Positions 14,723 through 20,185 of a DNA stretch of 21,492 bases are shown in pieces. Numbering within the stretch: the first letter of the stretch is position 1; the number at the start of each line of letters is the position of its first letter. The notes below the pieces were generated by a model that was not told the DNA's origin, did no database searches, and was given only the letters and a program-made list of their open reading frames with translations. A program made the translations under genes and the position numbers. The stretch is from a virus. The DNA is taken from positions 1 to 21,492 of the IMG/VR virus record IMGVR_UViG_3300044638_006042. One strand, given 5' to 3'.

Positions 14723-15247
14723 TTATTCTCCAGTACATTTACATTGGTATTTTAAACAATATGAGCATTTTGGGCCAGGGTCAGAGTTTCCAAAATAATT
14801 AGCATAACCATCCCAAGTCTCTTTGCCTGTATCAATACAAACCAATTTTCTTTTACCGTCTCTTATGATGTATCCAAGATTAGCCCAATGACAGTCCCAA
14901 AATTTTAACTTTGTCCTATCATAAATAGTATCTACCAACCTCTGTATATGGGATAATCTAACTTTTTTATTTCCAGTCTTGGCTAGTTCTGTAACATATC
15001 CCCAACCACTTTTTTGATCCGGAAAAAATGGCTCATAACCCATTTTACATACTCTAGAATGTACTTTTGGTGCCAGATTTAATCTACTTAGTTTAAGCTG
15101 GATTTTTCTAGCATACTCCGCTCTAGATTTTGAGATAAATTCTTTGAAACCTAACGATGGTTCATTAAGTATTTTAAACAGAGTACAGTAGCCACCGTCA
15201 TCACTATAATAGTCAGACAAATCAATCTTGTGTTTATTATGAACCAT
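14723..15247 (-). CDS. Minimal protein-kinase-like fold protein with C-terminal Cys cluster
   Basis: 174 residues. A kinase-like catalytic core is suggested by LKFWDCHWANLGYI (Asp118, His120 and Asn123, like HxDxxxxN or APH-type DxHxxN loops) followed by KLVCIDTG (Asp139, in the DFG-Asp position). Upstream, DDGGYCTLFKIL could be a shortened glycine loop, LGFKEF (Lys35) a VAIK-like lysine, and the Glu44 helix running into LNLAPKV is typical of kinases. GWGYVTEL at 81-88 may be the hinge. The C-terminus has CSYCLKYQCKC, a zinc knuckle. It is far shorter than a normal kinase (about 260 residues), so it may be a pseudokinase or a compact small-molecule kinase. Substrate unknown. Confidence 0.55.
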   Translation of the reverse strand: MVHNKHKIDLSDYYSDDGGYCTLFKILNEPSLGFKEFISKSRAEYARKIQLKLSRLNLAPKVHSRVCKMGYEPFFPDQKSGWGYVTELAKTGNKKVRLSHIQRLVDTIYDRTKLKFWDCHWANLGYIIRDGKRKLVCIDTGKETWDGYANYFGNSDPGPKCSYCLKYQCKCTGE

Positions 15248-15248
15248 A

Positions 15249-15572
15249 TTAATAAGATATAATGTGTGGCACTTCGCCAGTAAGATGATACAAAAAGCTT
15301 TTGGCTTTATCTATCGAATAAAACTCGCCAAGAAAAACAGTTCCCGGCAGACCATCAATATCTATTGGTATTGTTCCATATATCTGATAAAAAGGATCAT
15401 CACAAGAATCTTTTTCTTTTTCTAAAAATTCAGCAGATGTTCTAATCTCATCTATATAGGTTCCACCCTCATAGTCACTATATTCTCTTACAGTAACCAG
15501 TAAAAAATATTCTATGGGAGATTTGGGATTATTATTCTTAATCCTACCATTACAAAGAGTATTACCCATCAT
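15249..15572 (-). CDS. Hypothetical protein
   Basis: 107 residues, family not recognised. It looks soluble and alpha/beta: YFLLVTVREYSDYEGGTYID, FYQIYGTIPIDIDG and VFLGEFYSIDKAKSFLYHL. AGGA lies just upstream of two in-frame ATGs (15572 and 15569); the second has the better spacing. Its start overlaps the end of the preceding gene by 11 bp. Confidence 0.65.
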   Translation of the reverse strand: MMGNTLCNGRIKNNNPKSPIEYFLLVTVREYSDYEGGTYIDEIRTSAEFLEKEKDSCDDPFYQIYGTIPIDIDGLPGTVFLGEFYSIDKAKSFLYHLTGEVPHIISY

Positions 15573-15972
15573 TTTTCCTATAAAGAGGAATTACAGTATT
15601 TTGATCAACATAAGGGTTGTTTTGAGTTCTTAAATCAAACAAATCACCACGACCATTAATTCTGGCCCAAGCAACAGGCTTATCAAGAGAATCTTTTAAA
15701 GACTGCATCTGCTGAGACACTTCCAAGTATTCGTTTGTCTGTTCAACAGCAAATTCATTAGCTCTATAGACTTCTTCAGCCCATTCTTTATTTTTCTCTT
15801 TTAGTTTTTTCAATTCATCTTTGGCATTTTGCACAAAGAAAAGATCAGCCCCAGAAGCCCAAGCAAAATCAATAATACTCTCAAGAGGATTAGCGTGTTT
15901 TTCCATATAATTAGCTAGTTCTATAAAGGTTCTTCTTATGCAATCTTCCCAGTTTTCATATTCTTCGATCAT
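15562..15972 (-). CDS. Hypothetical protein with central coiled coil
   Basis: 136 residues. Residues 50-95 are charged and helical (KDELKKLKEKNKEWAEEVYR), probably a coiled coil. The C-terminus, KPVAWARINGRGDLFDLR and VIPLYRK, resembles a short beta module (PVAW to PLY) appended to many small phage proteins. No catalytic motif. It overlaps the next upstream gene by 4 bp. Confidence 0.7.
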   Translation of the reverse strand: MIEEYENWEDCIRRTFIELANYMEKHANPLESIIDFAWASGADLFFVQNAKDELKKLKEKNKEWAEEVYRANEFAVEQTNEYLEVSQQMQSLKDSLDKPVAWARINGRGDLFDLRTQNNPYVDQNTVIPLYRKNDG

Positions 15973-16187
15973 TCTAATATAGAAATTTCTACACCCTTAA
16001 ATTCAGGCTTATAATATCCTGTCAAACTGTCCTTCTGATAAGTATCTTCAACGATGAATCTAATATCATACTTATTCTCCATTATGGAAACTTCTGAACT
16101 AGTAGAAATCTTTTTGTTCTCAACAATATATTGAATAATTGCTATCTTAATTTCTTCTTTAGTTAGATTGTATAGATTATATGTCAT
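15969..16187 (-). CDS. Small hypothetical protein
   Basis: 72 residues, family not recognised. An N-terminal helix (YNLTKEEIKIAIIQYIVE) is followed by beta-like stretches (IRFIVEDTY and KGVEISILE). It lies between two coupled genes: a 3-bp gap upstream and a 4-bp ATGA-type overlap downstream. Confidence 0.65.
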   Translation of the reverse strand: MTYNLYNLTKEEIKIAIIQYIVENKKISTSSEVSIMENKYDIRFIVEDTYQKDSLTGYYKPEFKGVEISILE

Positions 16188-16190
16188 AAA

Positions 16191-16421
16191 TTAAAAGTCA
16201 TCTCCCATTCGATATTCATCAAACTTTTCTTGACATTCTTCATTAGCATCATAATATCCAACATCATAACCTTGCTCATGACCCATAGCATACGCTGCCA
16301 TCAACCACTTAATTATATCGGTAGTCTCCCCTTTTGCAACACAATTTCTTATGTCGCTCATGGCTCTTTCTTGTCTGACGCTGTATCCTTCGATTTCGTT
16401 GAGCCATTGATCAAATGTCAT
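16191..16421 (-). CDS. Small hypothetical protein
   Basis: 76 residues, family not recognised. Probably helical, with FDQWLNEIEGYSVRQERAM and IIKWLMAAYAMGHEQGYDVG, and an acidic C-terminus. It is the first gene after tRNA-Leu, with a 29-bp gap and no strong Shine-Dalgarno site. Confidence 0.6.
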   Translation of the reverse strand: MTFDQWLNEIEGYSVRQERAMSDIRNCVAKGETTDIIKWLMAAYAMGHEQGYDVGYYDANEECQEKFDEYRMGDDF

Positions 16422-16450
16422 AAGAGTAAACTCATTTTAAAAGGATTAAG

Positions 16451-16525
16451 TAGGAGCGGTGGGACTCGAACCCACACTGGAAGGATTTTAAGTCCTTTGT
16501 CTGCTGCCAATTGGACTACGCTCCC
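16451..16525 (-). tRNA. tRNA-Leu (anticodon UAA), short variable loop
   Basis: On the minus strand GGGAGCG (16525-16519) pairs with CGCTCCT (16458-16452), with one terminal G-U. A D-arm with TTGG follows, then anticodon stem AAGGA/TCCTT with loop CTTAAAA, giving anticodon UAA for codon UUA. The variable region is only five bases (CCAGT). The T-arm is GTGGG-TTCGAGT-CCCAC and the discriminator is A. CCA is not encoded. Bacterial and T4 tRNA-Leu normally have a long variable arm, so this is a Leu anticodon on a class-I body. Codon UUA suits an AT-rich phage. Confidence 0.9.
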
Positions 16526-16530
16526 GTATA

Positions 16531-16611
16531 CTTCCAAGCTACATATCATAACGATTGGTTAGATTTTGTCTATGTGTCTCTACCAATATTTATGAGGGAT
16601 GTAGTTGGAAG
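16531..16611 (-). ncRNA. Long nested hairpin directly upstream of tRNA-Leu
   Basis: Three stacked stems span the gap between the HTH-like gene and the tRNA. In plus coordinates, 16531-16544 pairs with 16599-16611 (13 bp, one bulged base at 16538), 16546-16551 pairs with 16590-16595 (6 bp) and 16554-16559 pairs with 16582-16587 (6 bp). A small inner hairpin is at 16560-16572. That gives 29 pairs in 81 nt. Its 3' end is five bases before the tRNA's first base. It has no poly-U tail, so it is not an ordinary terminator. It may be a processing signal, an RNase III site or a stand-alone small RNA. Confidence 0.6.
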
Positions 16612-16629
16612 CATTTGGTTTAACTAAAC

Positions 16630-16914
16630 TCAGCCGTTAGAATGAGCAGCCTTTAGGCGGCGAACAGTCTCAGCCATAGCCTCGACATTATCCACTGTCT
16701 TTGTGGGCTTTGCTCGCTCCATCGCGGGCAGTTCGATACCCTTCTTAACCAGAGCGGCCTTTGTACGAGCATAACGAGCCATCGTACTAGCAACCTTCTG
16801 ACCAGTCTTACTGGCAATCTCAGCATAGGTCTTGCTGGAAAAAACTGCCTCAAGGAACTGGTCATCACTGCAACGAACACGACTCTGCTTCTCAGTAGTA
16901 GTAACTTCAGCCAT
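16630..16914 (-). CDS. Small HTH-like, probable DNA-binding protein
   Basis: 94 residues from the ATG at 16914, chosen over an upstream start at 16950 because GGAGG lies six bases before it. Residues 15-45 (DDQFLEAVFSSKTYAEIASK then VASTMARYARTKAALVKKG) read as a helix-turn-helix with a basic recognition helix. The C-terminus (NVEAMAETVRRLKAAHSN) is helical. Codon use is the most GC-rich of the window and the promoter is near-perfect, pointing to strong, perhaps early, expression. It could be a transcription regulator or small DNA-binding protein; the family is not recognised. Confidence 0.72.
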   Translation of the reverse strand: MAEVTTTEKQSRVRCSDDQFLEAVFSSKTYAEIASKTGQKVASTMARYARTKAALVKKGIELPAMERAKPTKTVDNVEAMAETVRRLKAAHSNG

Positions 16915-16971
16915 AATCAACCTCCAAATTCTTAACCAATCTACAACCAAGGCTCAGTCAAGCGACTGATC

Positions 16972-17589
16972 TTACCTTGCGTTGTTCCTTCGATTGTACA
17001 ACATAGTATCGTCACTGTCAATGGGCGACCTTGAAATTTTTTTCGTTCTCGCCAGAAATTGCTGTTGAACGTCTTTAAAGCTCCAAGGAGTACCAAACTC
17101 CACCCCATCTCTTTTATTATCGACCCCTACATCAAGCGTGAGCGTTCCAGAAGCAACGTCCTCACGATGCAGTCTGCCATGAACATGACCATAAAGCATC
17201 CAACTTTTCCTATAGCTACCAGACCAACTTCTCATAGGATAATGACACATAAATATCTTTTGATTAACATACAGAATCATTTTCTGATCAGACACACTAG
17301 AAAATCCACTAGTAAACTTAGTTGGTTCATCATGATTACCAAGAATAATGTGAACATTCTCACAAACTATTCTTTCTCTATATGAGAGAGCAGTTCCACC
17401 CTTATGACAGAAATCTCCTATAATATAAAGAATATCGTTTTGTCCAACAGTTTCGTTTATAGAAGAAATAATTTTCGCATCCATTTCTCCACCATCGGAA
17501 AATGGACGATTACAATATCCTATAATATTCCTATGTCCAAAATGAAGATCAGCAGTAAAAAATACTTTCTGACCAACTATCTTATCCAT
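16972..17589 (-). CDS. Calcineurin-like metallophosphoesterase
   Basis: 205 residues with all five metal-binding motifs: TADLHFGHRNI (Asp14, His16), IIGDF (Asp59), LGNHDE (Asn85, His86), MCHYPMRSW (His116) and YGHVHGRLH (His135, His137). It hydrolyses phosphomono- or diesters at a two-metal site. The size and the ADLHFGH, GNHD and GHVHG spacing match small stand-alone phosphoesterases found in many phages, whose substrates are mostly unknown. It has no signal peptide. Its 3' end contains the promoter of the HTH-like gene. It starts 4 bp after the PspC-domain gene. Confidence 0.92.
   Translation of the reverse strand: MDKIVGQKVFFTADLHFGHRNIIGYCNRPFSDGGEMDAKIISSINETVGQNDILYIIGDFCHKGGTALSYRERIVCENVHIILGNHDEPTKFTSGFSSVSDQKMILYVNQKIFMCHYPMRSWSGSYRKSWMLYGHVHGRLHREDVASGTLTLDVGVDNKRDGVEFGTPWSFKDVQQQFLARTKKISRSPIDSDDTMLYNRRNNAR
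16993..17021 (-). promoter_or_regulatory. Sigma70-type promoter for the HTH-like gene
   Basis: Minus strand: -35 TTGACA (17021-17016, perfect), 17-bp spacer, -10 TACAAT (16998-16993, 5 of 6). It lies within the end of the phosphoesterase gene and gives a ~70-nt leader ending in GGAGG. It may also feed the nested hairpin and the tRNA downstream. Confidence 0.8.
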
Positions 17590-17593
17590 GTTA

Positions 17594-17779
17594 TTAATCC
17601 TCTGTTGGAAGAACCAGAGCCATTATTAAATATGCCCAGAAAAGAATACTGCCAGTAAAAATTGCACCAGCAACAAAGCCTAATCTTACCACAGAAACAT
17701 CTAATCCTAGACTTTCTGCTAGTCCTCCACAAACACCAAAGAAAACTCTATTCTTATTGCTTTTGTGAAAATGATTCAT
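17594..17779 (-). CDS. PspC-domain small membrane protein
   Basis: 61 residues matching the PspC domain: RVFFGVCGGLAESLGLDVSV then VRLGFV, one transmembrane segment at about 34-57 (AGAIFTGSILFWAYLIMALV), and the short LPTED end. Cellular PspC proteins are inner-membrane sensors or regulators of envelope stress. This is only the minimal domain with no partner domain. It could modulate membrane stress during infection, which is inference. It overlaps the 41-residue ORF upstream by 26 bp. Confidence 0.88.
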   Translation of the reverse strand: MNHFHKSNKNRVFFGVCGGLAESLGLDVSVVRLGFVAGAIFTGSILFWAYLIMALVLPTED

Positions 17780-17879
17780 AGGTAGATCCTTTAATGATTT
17801 GTTGAATCTGATAGTCTGAATATCCAGACATTAACATTGCTTGATGGTAGCCGATAACAGGAATCAGTTCTGAGATCAT
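17754..17879 (-). CDS. 41-residue small protein
   Basis: Open frame MISELIPVIGYHQAMLMSGY onward, ending at TAA 17756-17754. Its ATG overlaps the upstream stop (ATGA), and AAGGA lies six bases before it. A perfect-consensus promoter sits about 40 bp upstream. The middle (YSDYQIQQIIKG) looks like a small helical module. It overlaps the PspC-domain gene by 26 bp. No family recognised; coupling and Shine-Dalgarno are the support. Confidence 0.6.
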   Translation of the reverse strand: MISELIPVIGYHQAMLMSGYSDYQIQQIIKGSTYESFSQKQ

Positions 17880-18193
17880 GATTTTTCCTTTGGTGAGTAT
17901 AGAGTAACCTTAATTATTATATACCCATCCCTGCCACTGTCAATATTTTGTATTGAGGATATTTTACCTTTACCCAAGAAAGAATCACCAACCAACAAGA
18001 ATGGCCCGCCGTCTAAGTTAGCTGAAGTTATTATTGAAATATCTGACTGACAACCAAATTTTGCCCAATCACTTGCTCCCTCAATTAGATATTCATATTC
18101 ACCAATTTGTGTTATTATTCTTTTATTCTTATTATCCTTAGACTGTAAGCATTGACTCATTAAAGGACTCACTATCGAGTATGTAACCTTCAT
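17876..18193 (-). CDS. Hypothetical protein
   Basis: 105 residues, probably beta-rich (IGEYEYLIEGASDW, ISIITSANLDGGPFLLVGDSF, GYIIIKVTLYSP). Family not recognised. The start is uncertain: the ATG at 18193 overlaps the upstream gene by 56 bp, while an in-frame ATG at 18160 would overlap by only 23 bp; neither has a strong Shine-Dalgarno. A promoter-like sequence lies inside its 3' end. Confidence 0.65.
   Translation of the reverse strand: MKVTYSIVSPLMSQCLQSKDNKNKRIITQIGEYEYLIEGASDWAKFGCQSDISIITSANLDGGPFLLVGDSFLGKGKISSIQNIDSGRDGYIIIKVTLYSPKEKS
17916..17943 (-). promoter_or_regulatory. Internal sigma70-type promoter, perfect hexamers
   Basis: Minus strand: -35 TTGACA (17943-17938) and -10 TATAAT (17921-17916), both perfect, with a 16-bp spacer. 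It lies within the 105-residue gene and would drive the 41-residue ORF, the PspC-domain gene and the phosphoesterase. Being inside a coding frame, chance is possible but unlikely for two perfect boxes. Confidence 0.7.
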
Positions 18194-18353
18194 TATTTTC
18201 TGACGCTAGGTTAGCAAGAACGTCTTTGAGTCTTTGATTCTCTTGTTCAAGAGAGTTCATGATTTTTTCAGCTTGATTTAAAGCTCTTTGAAGTGTCGAT
18301 ACTCTTTCAGCTAATTTATCATTCATGTATTCTGTGATTGTTCTAACAACCAT
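18138..18353 (-). CDS. Coiled-coil small protein
   Basis: 71 residues. Residues 10-50 have strong heptad character (LAERVSTLQRALNQAEKIMN and SLEQENQRLKDVLANLA), so it probably forms a dimeric or trimeric coiled coil. AGGAGG lies six bases before the ATG. Family not recognised. Confidence 0.72.
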   Translation of the reverse strand: MVVRTITEYMNDKLAERVSTLQRALNQAEKIMNSLEQENQRLKDVLANLASENNEGYILDSESFNESMLTV

Positions 18354-18386
18354 AATTAGCCTCCTTGTTATGAGTTTGACAACTCT

Positions 18387-18414
18387 ATAATATACACCTT
18401 AAAGGCTAAGTCCA
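18387..18414 (-). promoter_or_regulatory. Possible weak promoter for the coiled-coil gene
   Basis: Minus strand TGGACT (18414-18409, 4 of 6), 16-bp spacer, TATTAT (18392-18387, 5 of 6), overlapping the stop of the upstream gene as the stronger promoters here do. The score alone would not be convincing. Confidence 0.3.
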
Positions 18415-18677
18415 TTTAGGAATTTTTGCAAATCTTTAAGCTGATTTTTATCCAGAACCATTTGGTCAGCATATGGTTTTTTGTATACTAAAAGTTGATA
18501 ACAGTATCTTATACGCTGCCATAATGACATCTTATTGCTATAGTTTGTATAATTCTCAAACATAGCCAAGTCTGCCATCTCTATTTCATGATCATATTCT
18601 ATTGCTAGTATCTCGCTTTTGCAAGAACAAGGAATAAATATTGTCTTATTTTCTTTTAGGTTTGTCACGCTTCCCAT
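18399..18677 (-). CDS. Small hypothetical protein with CxC motif
   Basis: 92 residues. IFIPCSCKSEILAIEYDHEI is followed by a helical region (SLWQRIRYCYQLLVYKKPY) and DQMVLDKNQLKDLQKFLNGL. It resembles small proteins often seen in phage genomes that share a CxCxSEIL/EYD start, but no function is known to me. It overlaps the 40-residue ORF upstream by 32 bp. Confidence 0.7.
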   Translation of the reverse strand: MGSVTNLKENKTIFIPCSCKSEILAIEYDHEIEMADLAMFENYTNYSNKMSLWQRIRYCYQLLVYKKPYADQMVLDKNQLKDLQKFLNGLSL

Positions 18678-18768
18678 GTTTAAAAATTCTTTCGTAATTT
18701 TTTTCCCAAATTTTTTGATCTACACTTTTTGGTCTTGGCTTACTACCCTTGCCATTTTGGCTCATCAT
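18646..18768 (-). CDS. 40-residue basic protein (KGSKPRP type)
   Basis: Open frame from tandem ATGs (18768, 18765), GGAG just upstream, to TAA at 18648-18646. It reads MMSQNGKGSKPRPKSVDQKI, then WEKNYERIFKHG and a Lys/Arg-rich end. The GKGSKPRP start and NYERIF end match a very short basic protein type I recall from many phages. It bridges its neighbours with 26-bp and 32-bp overlaps. Function unknown. Confidence 0.7.
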   Translation of the reverse strand: MMSQNGKGSKPRPKSVDQKIWEKNYERIFKHGKRDKPKRK

Positions 18769-18943
18769 TTTCTCCAACGTAAAAAAACTCGTTCTGTTTT
18801 AAAATATAAAGCGTTGCTGAATCTCCATAAATTTCATACAAATACGACCCATCTCCTTGGGGCATATCTTTATTTAGATAACCGTATTCTATAATCTCAC
18901 CATCTTTAATAATAGCTACTCTAGGAAATCTCATTGGACTCAT
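18743..18943 (-). CDS. Small hypothetical protein
   Basis: 66 residues, probably all-beta (RVAIIKDGEIIEYGYLNKDM and YLYEIYGDSATLYILKQNEF). Family not recognised. Its ATG overlaps the glycosylase-like gene's stop (ATGA), so it is translationally coupled. Confidence 0.65.
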   Translation of the reverse strand: MSPMRFPRVAIIKDGEIIEYGYLNKDMPQGDGSYLYEIYGDSATLYILKQNEFFYVGENDEPKWQG

Positions 18944-19638
18944 GATTCTAGTACATAACTCCAGTAGCGACTATCTTCTTTCTTTTGAAGATCATCCCAA
19001 TAAATTGATCGTGCAACATACGATGGAACTTTAAGTTTACCACAATTAACCATCCAGTGCCGCTCCATTTTTTTATAAATCTCTGAGCCAGACTTACTCT
19101 TATTATATTTGAGAGCCTCAACATCGTAAAGCCTAAGCTGATGAATATCGCCACACAGTACCCTTGCCTCGTTAGGATGAATCATTTCAAGAGCAAAGCT
19201 AATCTTAGCCAATCCAATTCCGCTAATCTTATTCAAGATACTATCACGCTTCTTGATATGATACTTTTTAGTGGTCAGATAAAAGTCTTTAGGATTAGCC
19301 CAAAACTTGGTGCTAAAATCCCAGATATAAGCGGTGCGATTATTGTGCAACCCAACACCACTCTTGTGGAGTTTTTCCAGAAGAATTTCTTTGCTATCAA
19401 CCCACTCGTTAAAATTCTTGATAGCATTATATCCCTTAACATTACCTTGCCAAGTTGTGTGGACTGAACAATAAGCAAAGAGATAGCGACGAAAAATATC
19501 TTCGTCAGTCTTAGGACGAACACTCTCCCAATAATCCTTATAAGCTACTACTTTGTCTTTGGGGAAATTCTTAAAAAACTCATCAGCTTTTCTCGTACTC
19601 ATCACCACCGGCTTTTTCTCAACAACTTGCTCTGTCAT
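18940..19638 (-). CDS. HhH-GPD-like DNA glycosylase-type protein
   Basis: 232 residues from the ATG at 19638 (GAGGA upstream), chosen over a TTG at 19662. The helix-hairpin-helix ILNKISGIGLAKISFALEMI lies at about 134-153, with Lys145 near the catalytic-lysine position of bifunctional glycosylases and Asp164 in VLCGDIHQLRLYD as the likely catalytic Asp. HKSGVGLHNNRTAYIWDF at 91-108 supports the all-helical fold. Such enzymes remove damaged or modified bases. In phages, relatives are also linked to modified-thymine chemistry, so base repair versus hypermodification is open. A near-consensus promoter lies just upstream, and codon use is relatively GC-rich. Confidence 0.72.
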   Translation of the reverse strand: MTEQVVEKKPVVMSTRKADEFFKNFPKDKVVAYKDYWESVRPKTDEDIFRRYLFAYCSVHTTWQGNVKGYNAIKNFNEWVDSKEILLEKLHKSGVGLHNNRTAYIWDFSTKFWANPKDFYLTTKKYHIKKRDSILNKISGIGLAKISFALEMIHPNEARVLCGDIHQLRLYDVEALKYNKSKSGSEIYKKMERHWMVNCGKLKVPSYVARSIYWDDLQKKEDSRYWSYVLES

Positions 19639-19675
19639 ATTGTCCTCAAAGGTTAGTTCCAAAGTGTATATTGCG

Positions 19676-19704
19676 ATTCTACACTAGTCCTATCGTCTTG
19701 TCAA
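19676..19704 (-). promoter_or_regulatory. Sigma70-type promoter for the glycosylase-like gene
   Basis: Minus strand: -35 TTGACA (19704-19699, perfect), 17-bp spacer, -10 TAGAAT (19681-19676, 5 of 6). Leader of about 30-40 nt with GAGGA before the ATG at 19638. Same hexamers and spacing as the rIIA promoter. Confidence 0.8.
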
Positions 19705-19719
19705 GCCTCGCATCTTGAA

Positions 19720-20130
19720 TCAATCCAATTTCCTAGATCCAGACTTATCTATAATTTCGTCTAATTTATAATAGTATTCCCATGTTTTCCACTTAACCCT
19801 GACGCTACCAACGTCTTTAATTTCTTTACCTTTGATATCTCTAGTCTTATAAACAGCCCAGTAATGCTCTTCCCCTTTTACAAACTCATGAATAACTTCA
19901 AAATATTCTGGACACTCTAAACTTGCCCATAATCTTAATCGTCCATTAGACTTAACCCACTCTTCTATCCTTTCGTCATACTTTATTGGAAAAAATATAT
20001 TTCGTACTGATCTTTCTACAAGAACATATTTGTACCCAAACCATTCTGAATTACAAATAAAACCTATAGAAAATCCTACAAATAGAACAAACCACGGATA
20101 TATAAGAGAGCGAAGAATAACTTTGATCAT
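19720..20130 (-). CDS. Membrane-anchored hypothetical protein
   Basis: 136 residues. One N-terminal transmembrane segment at about 8-26 (SLIYPWFVLFVGFSIGFIC) is followed by a soluble domain with RIEEWVKSNGRLRLWASLEC and RVKWKTWEYYYKLDEI. Family not recognised. GGAG lies about seven bases before the ATG. Its promoter appears to be at 20158-20185. Confidence 0.68.
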   Translation of the reverse strand: MIKVILRSLIYPWFVLFVGFSIGFICNSEWFGYKYVLVERSVRNIFFPIKYDERIEEWVKSNGRLRLWASLECPEYFEVIHEFVKGEEHYWAVYKTRDIKGKEIKDVGSVRVKWKTWEYYYKLDEIIDKSGSRKLD

Positions 20131-20157
20131 TTAATTTCTCCAGTAAGGCGGGATAAT

Positions 20158-20185
20158 TTTATACACCATACTGGAAATTGGTCAA
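20158..20185 (-). promoter_or_regulatory. Sigma70-like promoter for the membrane-anchored protein
   Basis: Minus strand: TTGACC (20185-20180, 5 of 6), 16-bp spacer, TATAAA (20163-20158, 5 of 6). It overlaps the stop codon of the upstream HNH gene, as at rIIA and rIIB. Leader about 25 nt with GGAG. Confidence 0.6.

Noticed and set aside
16020-16025. TTGACA on the minus strand inside the 72-residue gene
   Set aside because: No -10-like hexamer at 15-19 bp; probably chance.
16451-16525. Suppressor tRNA reading stop codon UAA
   Set aside because: With the standard 7-nt loop the anticodon is UAA, which reads UUA (Leu); a UUA anticodon would need a shifted loop.
20131-20181. Inverted repeat TTTCCAGTA / TACTGGAGAAA hiding the Shine-Dalgarno of the 19720-20130 gene
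   Set aside because: The left arm lies in the spacer of the probable promoter, upstream of the expected transcript start, so it would not be in that mRNA.
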